A stretch of DNA of 64,000 bases from Symbiodinium natans (lineage: Eukaryota; Sar; Dinophyceae; Suessiales; Symbiodiniaceae). Positions 54,731 to 63,939 of this stretch are shown piece after piece. The translations under genes were made by a program, and so were the position numbers. Within the stretch, counting starts at the first letter, position 1. Every line of letters begins with the position of its first letter. Where the stretch lies: the NCBI GenBank assembly GCA_905221605.1, contig CAJNDS010002616.1, positions 267,336 to 331,335 of the forward strand. Direction: 5' to 3'. A model generated the notes under the pieces. It had not been told where the DNA came from and searched no databases. It worked only from the letters and a program-made list of their open reading frames with translations.

Positions 54731-54804
54731 GCAAGACCGTGGATGAGATGGACGTCGTGGATCCTGGCGAAGATGTTGCTGCCTACATGCACGGGTGAGC
54801 AAGG
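54674..54804 (+). repeat. Tandem duplication of the 3' end of the helicase-like gene
   Basis: 54674-54736 and 54742-54804 are near-identical copies, 68 bp apart. The first encodes the gene's last residues (MDVMDPDEEAAAYMHG, stop). The second could encode MDVVDPGEDVAAYMHG and stop, but lies past the first stop and in another frame, so it is untranslated as the sequence stands. Confidence 0.75.
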
Positions 54805-55021
54805 ATCCGGGGCCGCGATAGACAGTTTTGACGGATCCATATGCAGTTAGATGAAACGCCTTCCCGCAAGTGGTGGCACGCCTCGCTCAGAGATGGTAAA
54901 CCGGTCCTTGGTAATCTCGCTTCGTGTCGCGTCAGAGCTATAAGTCTCTCATGCCACTTCCACTTGCACCGTGTGCGTGTAAAAGCCGTTTCTATAACAG
55001 GACCCGTATAGAGACACAGCC
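54805..55021. other. Intergenic spacer between helicase-like and transposase genes
   Basis: No convincing reading frame. It presumably holds the 3' end of the upstream transcript and the 5' leader of the transposase. No promoter motif can be identified with confidence. Confidence 0.5.
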
Positions 55022-56278
55022 ATGCCGCATAGATTCAGCGTCATCGTGCCCAAGAGAGGAGTGCAACGGACGATCCAGAAGCGGCCCGCTTCCAAAAAGT
55101 CCTTGGAGTACAGGAAGACACCCTATGTCCGGGATGACAAGGCGGCGCCAGCGCGTGGACCGCGGAAAGAAAAGCTGAAATGTCAGCAAAATTTGGTGAG
55201 GCTGCTTCGGGCCACGGACAGTGAAATTGTCAAGATCCTTCAGAAGGACGGCATGCTGCCCGACTGGAAGGGGAAGGAATGTCCTCGGTGTGGCAAAGGC
55301 TTGCTATCCGGCATGATGGAGCATCCAACCTCCAAGAATCTTTGCTATCGCTGCAACAAGAAAGGCTGTCAGGTCTACGTCAAACCTACTCATCTCCATC
55401 CATGGCTCACCGATGGAAGAGGTACCGGGCATACTCCACTCCAGATTCAAGCATCTGTGCTCCTGATGAAGTTGCAGAACGTCAGCACTGGGGTTGTTTG
55501 CCAGACTCTAGATGTCAACCACAAGCTCGTGGAGGACATGGCCACCCGACTCACATATGCCCGGCAGGACTTTGTGCAGGATCGCCAGAAGGATATCCAG
55601 TTGGGCTCTAAGAATGTCAGTGGCAAGGCCATCAAGGACTGGGTAGATGTCGAGGGAGACGAGGCAAGCTTCATCAAGAGCAACATGCACGGCGTTGACC
55701 CTAACGTTGAGGCGGACAAGCCCATTGTGTGGGAACAATGGCTAGGGCTAGTCCAGCGAGGGCGCCCTGAGAGTCTGATTCTCGAGCGACTGACTCCGCC
55801 GAGTACGGAAGTCCGTGCCCCAGGACCGGGCGCGGTTCGGAAGGTTGAGTGGACTCCACTGGCCCAACGGTATCTGAAAGGACGGCATATCATCTTGCAC
55901 ACGGATGCTGCTCGAAGCTACACCACTCGCATCGACCAGGTGCTCCATGACAATGTCGTCCACGCAAAGAAGCGCAAGCTCATCCATGGAAAGATGCGGT
56001 GGGTCAGGCCGACGTATGTCAAGGTTACCGCGCATCGCCTGCCCGGAACTTCGAAGACGGTGAGATGTAAGGCCGGGACGCAGATCATCGATCGTGCCTG
56101 GAGATTCATCAAGGAGCGTCTCGTCTTGAATCAGAATACACGTGCAGGATCACGTCTCCTTCGGGCTCAGATACAAGCCGCGCAGTATCAGCACTGGTTC
56201 AAGAACCAGGACCCGTGGAAGACAGCTTGCGAGCTTAGCCAGTACCACATGAAGAAGCTCATGGGCGGCAGCAAGTGA
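55022..56278 (+). CDS. Transposon protein 3: 418-aa IS1595/ISXO2-type (Merlin-like) DDE transposase
   Basis: Start at GCCATGCCG; the N-terminus is very basic. Residues 87-116 form a zinc ribbon (CPRC at 87-90, CYRC at 108-111, with a further Cys at 116), as at the N-terminus of IS1595-group transposases. The catalytic core follows: DVEGDEASF at 209-217 (first acidic site D213 with E214), HTDAARSYTT at 293-302 (second, D295), and IDRAWRFIKERL at 356-367. The last aligns with the family's I-(E/N/H)-G-x-W-x-x-(I/L)-K pattern, placing Asp357 in the third position with the family Lys at 364. The 418-aa length exceeds most bacterial relatives because of extra N-terminal and inter-motif sequence. 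It should cut and join the element ends. The frame is intact, so it may be active. Confidence 0.9.
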   Translation: MPHRFSVIVPKRGVQRTIQKRPASKKSLEYRKTPYVRDDKAAPARGPRKEKLKCQQNLVRLLRATDSEIVKILQKDGMLPDWKGKECPRCGKGLLSGMMEHPTSKNLCYRCNKKGCQVYVKPTHLHPWLTDGRGTGHTPLQIQASVLLMKLQNVSTGVVCQTLDVNHKLVEDMATRLTYARQDFVQDRQKDIQLGSKNVSGKAIKDWVDVEGDEASFIKSNMHGVDPNVEADKPIVWEQWLGLVQRGRPESLILERLTPPSTEVRAPGPGAVRKVEWTPLAQRYLKGRHIILHTDAARSYTTRIDQVLHDNVVHAKKRKLIHGKMRWVRPTYVKVTAHRLPGTSKTVRCKAGTQIIDRAWRFIKERLVLNQNTRAGSRLLRAQIQAAQYQHWFKNQDPWKTACELSQYHMKKLMGGSK

Positions 56279-57034
56279 AACGGCGTATCACCTATGGTTC
56301 ACCATACACGTATATACTGACACGACAGGTGTCAAGTGGGATTTCAGGCCGCAAGCCGTCGGGAGTGAGGTGGCTGTGCACGCGAGCGGATATGGATTGC
56401 GTCAGTGCGTCGCAAATGTGGAAGCACTTGTGTTTGGGCAAGTACTCTTATTCGTTCGTCGTGTGTATCGTTATAGTCTTATATAAAAATCATGTACGCG
56501 ATCACGTGAATCATAGGCCAAATTCACGTGATTGCGTATGTGATTCTTATTACACTTGTATTATATCAAGCCGGCATGGTCTTTGGCACCGCTTATAAAT
56601 TATACATAAGGGGGGGGCCCAAGTCTATATACTCCTTGTGTATATCGCACGAAAATAAATATACATAGATATGTACTCGGCTGATATTTGAGCTTCACAG
56701 TGCCAATATGGTTTTATAGTGCTGGATATATATGGCATCACATGCATAATCATGCCAGTCCTATAGCGTAAGCATATAACCCTATACATAAACTCCATAA
56801 ATACTATTATTTTGCGAATAGTCACGCGGTAGTGCTTCCTCCAAAGAGAACAATCATATAACACACCGTAGTAATCCCTTTGCCGAGGTCTGCAGCTCAG
56901 CACGGACTTCGCTCGGCCGCATTGGGATGGGCTCAAGTAACCCCCCCCCCCAACCCTATGGGTATATATGTGCAGACGCAACACTTTACATGAGTATATA
57001 ATATAGTATACAATATGACTGTACATACTAGTGT
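56279..57034. other. AT-rich spacer between transposase and RapZ-like genes
   Basis: No convincing gene. AT-rich microsatellite-like patches (TATATA) and short G/C tracts at 56611-56618 and 56941-56952. It contains the hairpin at 56488-56545. Frames on the minus strand here are open but of very biased composition, and I do not call them. Confidence 0.5.
56488..56545 (+). terminator. 24-bp-arm hairpin downstream of the transposase stop
   Basis: 56488-56511 and 56522-56545 are inverted copies around a 10-base loop, with three substitutions. Two are C-to-T changes that still allow G-U pairing in RNA. It lies about 210 bp after the transposase stop and contains two CACGTG motifs. It could be an RNA 3'-end structure or a protein-binding palindrome. 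The hairpin is certain; the role is inference. Confidence 0.55.
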
Positions 57035-58099
57035 ATGAACCTCGATCCTAAACCTTTAACACAAAAAAAACCCAACCCTTCACCCTTTCGAAAGTGGGCA
57101 ATGGAGTCTCCTCTACCTGTAGGGCGTCTTCCAGTAGGCTTGCTCACCAGAGCATGCGCGGTTGTTAGACCACTACGTATGGAACGTGCATGCCCGAGAG
57201 TGGTGCCGCCACCCCCAAAAAGTTCCACAAGCTTGTGTACTACATCAAAGATGCCGCCACCGCCGCCGCCACCGGTGGAAAGGTCTTTGAGGCCATCTAC
57301 TTTTGGAGTATTCGTCCCGCCGCCCCCAAAGACTTCTATGAGCCCGTATACAAGAGGACTGGCGGCGTCACCGCCCCATGTGACAAGATCTGTGAGGCCC
57401 TCTACTTCGAATCCAGAAAGGTTGTCTCGTGAAAACTCAGAGGATACTACACGGAGCAGAAAAAGGCGCAGGTCTTCGGGTACACCTATGCCATCTACCC
57501 AAGCTACATCTTCGCTAGATCCTTCAGCTCGGCTACCTCCTGTCTCTCCACGTCCTGCAGAACCCCTTGGACCACCTCCTTGGCTACGTGAGCTAAATGT
57601 ACGTTTCCTGGTCTGGGGGAAGAAGGAGCGCCCTGCGCCAGATGGACTACTATGTATTATTAATGCAGAAGACTTCCACAATCCCGAGGGCAATATGGGT
57701 CTTGCCAGCAGTCATTGTGGCCTTCATGATGTCATGATGGCAGGCGTGCGTCGAAATCCGCTGTTCATGGTGAAGGTAAGGAAACTTGTCCAGGCCCTGA
57801 GGTCTCATATGGAAGATCCGTGTGGGAGTGCAAAGGTAGACATAGGAGTGTGTTGTAGCCGTGGCCGACATAGGTCGGTTGCACTGGAGTTCATGTTGAG
57901 GTCAATCCTCGAGGTATACCGCTGCAATGTGCTGCCTACCAAATATTTGGAGTATGATGCAGGTAACTGGAGTCATCTGTGTTTTTCGTGTCACTGCTGC
58001 CGGGAAGGGAATCCTTATAAGACTCTACTCAGGCAGCAGTTGCATGATGTAGCAGAAAGTGTTCTCCAACGTTGCGTGGCGGCAGCTGACGAAAGCTGA
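57035..58099 (+). CDS. Transposon protein 4: 354-aa proline-rich protein with RapZ C-terminal-like domain
   Basis: First ATG at 57035; another in-frame ATG at 57101 could be the start. Residues 57-127 are two degenerate copies of a roughly 36-residue Pro-rich unit (VPPPPKSSTS ... RSLRPSTFG; VPPPPKTSMS ... RSVRPSTSN). A basic cluster RSRKRRR at 140-146 suggests nuclear import. Residues 204-345 look like the C-terminal domain of bacterial RapZ: DGLLCIINAEDFHNPEGN, then the hallmark VDIGVCCSRGRHRSVALE at 268-285, matching the family's GC-x-GG-x-HRSV motif. No N-terminal RapZ kinase domain and no Walker A are present. RapZ binds small RNA and a sugar metabolite in bacteria. A nucleic-acid- or ligand-binding role here is inference. 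Confidence 0.78.
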   Translation: MNLDPKPLTQKKPNPSPFRKWAMESPLPVGRLPVGLLTRACAVVRPLRMERACPRVVPPPPKSSTSLCTTSKMPPPPPPPVERSLRPSTFGVFVPPPPKTSMSPYTRGLAASPPHVTRSVRPSTSNPERLSRENSEDTTRSRKRRRSSGTPMPSTQATSSLDPSARLPPVSPRPAEPLGPPPWLRELNVRFLVWGKKERPAPDGLLCIINAEDFHNPEGNMGLASSHCGLHDVMMAGVRRNPLFMVKVRKLVQALRSHMEDPCGSAKVDIGVCCSRGRHRSVALEFMLRSILEVYRCNVLPTKYLEYDAGNWSHLCFSCHCCREGNPYKTLLRQQLHDVAESVLQRCVAAADES

Positions 58100-58483
58100 A
58101 GCACGCGCGACCATGCTACACCGGAATTTTGTAGATGTTGCGCGCAGGCAACTGCAAAAAAAAACACCAAGCAAACCTAATGAGCTATAAGGTTTTGATT
58201 TCCGGCACAAAAGCAGCGCCCCACATCCCAGGTCCCTGGGCGAGCAGCAACGCAGACGTATTTTATTCTTATTCGCTTGGGGGTTTAGGTAAGAGTGGAC
58301 TTGGTGGCTTGGGGGGTTTTGAGTTTGAGGTTTAGGGTTGTAGATGTGGGGTTAGCGTCTGGCTCAGTTTTGACTCCATAGGGTTGGGTGCCTCGGGTCT
58401 GGGCTTTAGAGTGGAGAGCTTGTCTGCTGAATTTTATATAGGAACAGGAACATGTATAGTGTAAGGGCAGTTTATAAGTATTG
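58100..58483. other. Right interior flank of the transposon
   Basis: No gene recognised. 58280-58340 has degenerate telomere-like wording (GGGGGTTTAGG, GAGGTTTAGGG), so this may be host-like sequence captured by the element, or host DNA if the true right end lies near 58,260. Confidence 0.45.
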
Positions 58484-58520
58484 AAAAACTATAGAAAGGT
58501 AGGTTTTAGGGGGGGGTAGC
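58484..58520 (-). repeat. Candidate right terminal inverted repeat of the transposon
   Basis: Inverted counterpart of 50688-50730 (GGTAGGTTTTA, G tract, TAGC at the outer edge). The region just inside, 58280-58440, has some telomere-like wording, so the true end could lie nearer 58,260. In that case this would be a coincidental simple-sequence match. Confidence 0.45.
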
Positions 58521-58762
58521 ATATATATATATATATGTACACACAAATTACATCAATCAAACCTAAATAAATACATATATATATACACACATACCCTGTA
58601 AAGGGATTATATAGGCTTCCATCATTCCCTACTTCCCTCTACTAAAAAATAACCGCAGGAAGGTGAGGGGCCCATCCACAAGGATCGTGAGGTCGGTGAA
58701 CCACTCCTCGGGATCCATTCGCACCGAACTCCATGAGCCCTCTAAAGGGTTTAGGGTTTAGG

Positions 58763-58937
58763 GGGGATGTTCCTCCCTTAGACTAACAGCTCCTTAATAG
58801 GGATCATAATAGGGTCTAGGGTTTAGGGTTTAGGGTTTAGGGGTTAGGGGTTAGGGTTTAGAGCTTTGGGGGGGCTTAGGGACGATCATCCCTGTTTAAG
58901 GACTGTTACAGTAAACGTCTAAGGGTGAAACATCCCA
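58763..58937 (+). mobile_element. Hairpin element family 1, loop filled with telomere-like repeats
   Basis: GGGATGTTCC at the left and GAAACATCCCAA at the right. The core, from TCCTTAATAGGGATCATAAT to CATCCCTGTTTAAGGACTG, is split at about 58814-58880 by TTTAGGG-type repeats. Confidence 0.6.
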
Positions 58938-59334
58938 ACCCCTAAACATGTGGCACCCGAGTTACAGCCGCTGCCGAAAGTAGCCCGGAACTGCTTCAGA
59001 GGGTGGAGTCGTACTCTAAACCCTAAAACCCCTTAAACCCTAAAGCCCCCAACCCCAGACCCTAAACACTAAACCCAAAACCCTCAACAAGGTGACAAAG
59101 TTGACAAAGATTGTGATTCCTTAGGGCCCTCAACCCCTACACCCTACACCCCAAACCCGAAACCCTAACCCTAAACCCTAAACGTCCCTAAACCCTAAAG
59201 GCCCTGAAATCCAGAAGCAAGAGGGAAGCCCACAGACGCGGGGCCAGCTCGCCGTAGTCGATTCCCCCGAGCATCGGGTGGATGAAGCTAAGTGTGCCCG
59301 GAGGATGCTCCTGTCTGGCTTAGGATCCATAGGG

Positions 59335-59451
59335 TTTAGGGTTTAGGGTTTAGGGTTTAGGGTTTAGGGTTTAGGGTTTAGGGTTTAGGGTTTAGGGTTT
59401 AGGGTTTAGGGTTTAGGGTTTAGGGTTTAGGGTTTAGGGTTTAGGGTTTAG
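59335..59451 (+). repeat. TTTAGGG array
   Basis: About 17 perfect heptamers. Confidence 0.95.
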
Positions 59452-59641
59452 GAACGCTTAGGGTCGATTTCTGGGGGGTCAGGTTTGTTGAGGCGGATCC
59501 TGAACCCCGAGCTGCAGCACGATTTTCGAGGGTCATCGGGCCAGGCTTTGCTTGTCACATTTCGAGCACTGCCATTCCTAGCCGAATGTAGGGAGACGCT
59601 TCTTTAAAATTGCCGCCTGCAGCAATAAATTCAGTAAAAAA

Positions 59642-59646
<5 letters not shown>

Positions 59647-59703
<57 letters not shown>
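59647..59703 (+). repeat. GACA microsatellite
   Basis: About 14 GACA units flanked by GAGA. Confidence 0.95.
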
Positions 59704-59704
<1 letters not shown>

Positions 59705-60607
59705 GAGAGAGAGGGAGTGTGAGCCCTAAACCCTAGAGCAAAGCCAACACGTTGCCTTCGTCATGTCATCCAGGAAGACGCCAGCATCGCCTGTGGCGAG
59801 GAGGCACCGCAACTTGCATGTCTTCGAGTAGCTGCAAGGACCCTGAAACCCGAAATCCAAAACCCTATTTCCCGAAAAACCCAAACCCTAAACCCTACAA
59901 CCCTACAACCCTAAAACCCGAAACCGTAAACCCCTGTAAAACCCTAAAACCCTCCGAAAGTTAGTGGCCTAGGCTCTCAGGGCAGTTCTGAACAATCTCC
60001 ATGTGCCCAGAGCCTTGGGGAAAATATATTGAAAAAACTCTGATACCCTGCTCGACCCTAGTAACCTAGTACTAGGAATAAGCAAGGGTGCCCGAAGGAC
60101 TCAGAAGGAGCCCTCAACCCTAAACCCCAGAATGAAGCCCTGAAACCCAGAACACCCTAAAAACCCCTAAAGCCCTAAACCCTAAAAGCTGAACCAATAA
60201 TCCTGAAGCCCTGAAACGCTAAAACCCCAAAACCCTGAACCCCAAAACCCTAAAACCCGTAAACCCTCAGGCCCAAAACCCTAAACCCTAAACCAATCTG
60301 CATCCCTGAAACAGTCCAAGAGCAAGAAGGCCGACGCAAACCAGCGCACGCAAGAGAAAAAGACACCAACATTTACACCTTGCAAGAGCTCCTCGAGCCT
60401 AAGCCCCCGAAGCGTCTGAAGCCCATGAAGCTGTAAACACTTCAGTCTTCTTGAGGGTTTAGGGTTTAGGGTTTAGGGTTTAGGGTTTAGGGTTTAGGGT
60501 TTAGGGTTTCGGGTTTCCTCACGAGACCACAGAACACCCTAAAAGCCCAACACCTGGAATGCCTACTTGCTTAGGAAGAAAAGGCTCCCTATTTGTTCGG
60601 GTTAAAG

Positions 60608-60706
60608 CTTGGGATGTTCCCCCGTATGCTGACAGTCCTTAGTAGGGATTATAGTACCCCCTATGATAATGCCTATTAAGGCTAGTAGAAGGGCGAACAT
60701 CCCAAG
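60608..60706 (+). mobile_element. Hairpin element family 1 with clean flanking duplication
   Basis: CTTGGGATGTTCCCCC to CGAACATCCCAAG, directly flanked on both sides by TTAAAG, the clearest target-site duplication of the family. Confidence 0.7.
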
Positions 60707-60816
60707 TTAAAGGGCGTATACGTATAACAAGGGAACCTAGACCAAACAAAAAAACAAAAAAAAACGGATAAGGGGGCCTACTAAGCCCGAGGAGGAGGAG
60801 CCCTGAACTCTCAACC

Positions 60817-60892
60817 CCCCCCCCCCCCCCCCCCCCCCAGGAAAAAACAAACAAATGGACTATAAAACACACACACACACACACACACACAA
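60817..60892 (+). repeat. Poly(C) tract and AC microsatellite
   Basis: About 22 C residues, then after 30 bp an (AC)n run. A second (AC)n lies at 61098-61130. Confidence 0.93.
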
Positions 60893-61097
60893 AACAACCC
60901 AAAGACCCCGAAACCCTGAACAAACCATGACAAACCGTGAAAAAAAACACTAAAAACCCTAAACAAACCCAAAAAAACTAAACCTAAGAACCAAAAAACC
61001 TAAAAACCTAAAAACCCTACATGCCTGAAAACCCTAAGCCCTAGACCCTAAACCCTCAACCCTAAAAACCCGCTAACAACCGAAACAAAACCAAAAA

Positions 61098-61133
<36 letters not shown>

Positions 61134-62688
61134 AAAAGAGGCTCCGCGGCGGCCTGTGAAGCCTCGGATGTTTCGCTCCGGGACGCTGTGCTCCAGGGAG
61201 GCGACGACCACGTGGCGCTGAGGAGGGGGGTTAGGGTTTAGTCTTATTTCTTTGTTTTAGGGTTTAGGGTTTAGGGTCTAGGTTTTGGGATTTAGGGTTC
61301 AGGGGTTTAGGGTTTAGGGTTTAGGGTCTAGGTTTTGGGATGTAGGGTTTTGGGTTTAGGGCTTGGGGCTTGAGCATTTTTCGCAGGGGTTCTAACCCCT
61401 GAAACCCTGCAGCCCTCAACCTTACCCACGGCAACCCTTCTAAACCCTGCAACCCTGAAAGCCTAAACCCCCCATAAACGCCCTAAACCCTAAACCCTAA
61501 ACCCTGAAGCCTAAAACCCTCCAACCCTAAGCCCTAAACCCTAAACCTAACCTTGAAACCCTAAAGCCTAGACCCCCCAAACCCCGAACCCTAAACCCTG
61601 CCTAAACCCTGAAGCCTAAACCCAACCCCAACTCCCCCTTGGCGGTTTTTGGGGCTTCGACTGGATAATTCTGGCTGTGCTCCTTTCCCGCTCGCTTTTT
61701 GCAAGCGGGAATCAGGATTCAAGGAGCGGGGGGGGGGGGGGGTTAAGGGTTAGGGCTTAGGGTTCAGGGTTTCGGGTTTAGCCTTTAGGTTATTTTGAGG
61801 GGTTGAGACTTTGGGGGGTCTTTTGGGCTATGCTTTTTTGTATTTGTTTTTCCGGATTGTGCGAATTTCTCAAAAAGCCGAAGTTCGGGATCTGCCAATG
61901 CAGGGTTTTTGGTTTGGGGTTTAATGTTTAGGGTTTAGGGTTTAGGGTTTAGGGTTTTGGGTTTTGGGTTCGGAGACCCTAAGCCCTACCTGGGGACCCT
62001 ATTTACTACAGCTTGATGCGTTCTGCTTACTAAGGGGTAATTACCACTAAACTGCAGGTAACTGGCGTAACAGGTAAGCCCTTCATCCCAAGCCCTAAGC
62101 GGCAGCAGGTTGCGCAGTTCCAGGGCTTGGGGTTTAGGAGTTGAGGGGCTAAGGTTGTAGGGTTTAGGGGCGGCATCTGTTGTTCAGGGATTTCAGGGTT
62201 TAGGGAACACAGGGCAGGGAATTTTCAGGCTTAGGATGTACGTAATCATCGGAGCTCACGGTGTTTATTCAGGGATTCAACCCCAAAACCCTAAGCCCCC
62301 TGAACACTGCAAACCCCCTCGAGCCCCTAAACTCTAAACCCTAAACCCTAAATCCTAAACCCCAAACCCTACAGACCCTAAAGACCCCTAAACCCGAGTA
62401 TCAAAACTGCAAGAATGCTTGGGGGAGTTCCTTGTTGCGCTTGGCGTGCTCGGCAGGTGCCTTCCGCAGATGCATGGAATGAGCATGCACTACGAAATTA
62501 CGAGGGTTAAGGGTTTAGGGTTTAGGGTTTAGGGCTTAGGGCTTAGGGTTTAGTGTTTCGGGTTTAGGGTTTGGGCTGTACGGGTATGGGGTTGTGGGTG
62601 TAGGGTTTCGGTTCTAGGGGTTCTGTGAAAATGGCCACTCCTACTTCTGAGACCGAGCCAGGGTAGCCTTAACAGTCTAAGGGTCGTA

Positions 62689-62791
62689 ATATGGTCCCTT
62701 AGTACCTAAAAAGGGTACCCCTTCTATACCAAATTAAGGGCCCATACATCAGAACCCTTAGGAGGTTAGGGATCATATGAAGGGCCCATGA
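62689..62791 (+). mobile_element. Hairpin element family 2
   Basis: ATATGGTCCCTTAGTACCTA at the left and GGGATCATATGAAGGGCCCA at the right, with the core GGGCCCATACATCAGAACCC. Confidence 0.6.
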
Positions 62792-63065
62792 AACCCCCAG
62801 AAACAGAGAGCTGAAGAAAAAGCTTCGCGCTTCGCCCTGCGCTTCAGGTCGAGTATGGTGCATCCCAACGACCACAACACCCCCCCCAAGTCAGAGCTGC
62901 TGTTTAGGGTTTAGGGTTTAGGGTTTAGGGTTTAGGGTTTAGGGTTTTTGGTTTAGGGTTCAGGGTTTAGGGTTCAGGGTTTAGGGTTTAGGGTTGAGGG
63001 TTGAGGGTTTAGGGTTGAGGGTTGAGGGTTTAGGGTTTAGGGGTTAGGGTTTAGGGTTTAGGGTA

Positions 63066-63257
63066 TCAACAGTATAACCATGGATCTCGCATGTGGTTCA
63101 AAGGCTGGTGCTTGTTGATGTCGAGCTCGGCGCGAAGGGTTTCGTGGCTGATATGCAGCAGCCTGTGGCAACCGTCGGCAGACCCATACACGTCGCAGGG
63201 AAGCCCGCGCTCGAAGACATCCACCAAGGACTGGGAGTACTCCAAAGGGATTGTCTC
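63066..63257 (-). CDS. 192-bp terminal exon, unknown protein
   Basis: The most convincing single exon outside the transposon: 63 codons plus stop from ETIPLEYSQSLVDVFERGLP through CDVYGSADGCHRLLHISHET to NHMRDPWLYC. It begins after GTGACAATAAG|, with an in-frame stop just upstream that forces splicing. It has no ATG-initiated frame, so a start-codon search would miss it. Family not recognised. Confidence 0.58.
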   Translation of the reverse strand, partial: ETIPLEYSQSLVDVFERGLPCDVYGSADGCHRLLHISHETLRAELDINKHQPLNHMRDPWLYC

Positions 63258-63843
63258 CTTATTGTCACGTCACACACTGGCTAGCAAACCTCTAGCACAT
63301 TTGACAGCAAAACCCCCAAACCTCGATTTGCACATACGATACGTTAGGACGAAAACTAAGCCCTAAGCGATAAGCCCTGAGACCTCAGCCCTAAGCCCTA
63401 AGCCCTAAGCGTCACAAAGGTGTAGGTAGTCGCTACAACTGCCGTGGTCCTAGAACTCAGAAAACCTAAACCCAAAACCCGAAACCCGAAACCCTAAACC
63501 CTAAACCCTAAACCCTAAACCCTAAACCCTAAACCCTAAACCCTAAACCCAAGCACATCGTCCCCGGCCTTCTCAGCCACAGGATTCGCGGATGCCAGCG
63601 GAGCCTGCGCACCCGAGGAAGCCCCTCACCTAAACCCCCCAAGGGCTTGGGGTTTAGGGTTTAGGGTTTAGGGTTTAGGGTTGAGGGTTAAGGGTTAAGG
63701 GTTAAGGGTTTAGGGTTTAAGTTCCCTCAAACCCCAACTGAAGCTGACAAGCCCTGAACCTTCTTGACTGCAAGCCCTGCCTCAGCCCAAAGCCACAGCT
63801 TAGCCAAGTGCCCTGATGGATCTGTCAACTTCGACCAGCCGAC

Positions 63844-63939
63844 AGGGGGGGGTTTCCGAAAACAGGGGTACCCTTTAAGGGGATTCTATTCTATTTGGGG
63901 TCTAAAAGTGCTACCCCCTATTTTGGGAAAAATACCCCC
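63844..63939 (+). mobile_element. Hairpin element family 3
   Basis: GGGGGTTTCCGAAAACAGGG at the left and TACCCCCTATTTTGGGAAAA at the right, with CCTTTAAGGGGATTC inside. Confidence 0.55.

Larger units (their letters stand above)
50688..58520 (+). mobile_element. Composite IS1595/ISXO2 (Merlin-like) DNA transposon with four genes
   Basis: A 7.8-kb block with long uninterrupted plus-strand genes and almost no telomere-like repeats, except about 58.28-58.35 kb near the right end. Order: candidate left terminal repeat, 123-bp palindromic satellite, 272-aa protein, 662-aa SF3-helicase-like protein, 418-aa DDE transposase, 354-aa RapZ-like protein, candidate right terminal repeat. All four genes point the same way. 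The ends were chosen because an inverted match (AT tract, C/G tract, AAAACCTACC) occurs at both limits with ATATATAT directly outside. Merlin/IS1595 elements are known to make 8-9 bp target duplications, which fits. The ends are less sure than the genes because the flanks are simple sequence. Confidence 0.72.
59000..63065. other. Right-hand repeat-rich region, few coding signals
   Basis: Mostly telomere-like words, microsatellites and two hairpin elements (60608-60706, 62689-62791). I found no exon here that I would defend. Confidence 0.35.

Noticed and set aside
56625-57026. 133-codon minus-strand frame between transposase and RapZ-like gene
   Set aside because: Tyr/Ile-rich translation of AT simple sequence; no domain and opposite orientation to the cassette.
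57028-57693. 221-codon minus-strand frame opposite the RapZ-like gene
   Set aside because: Gly-rich shadow of the Pro-rich coding region on the plus strand, which has the recognisable domain.
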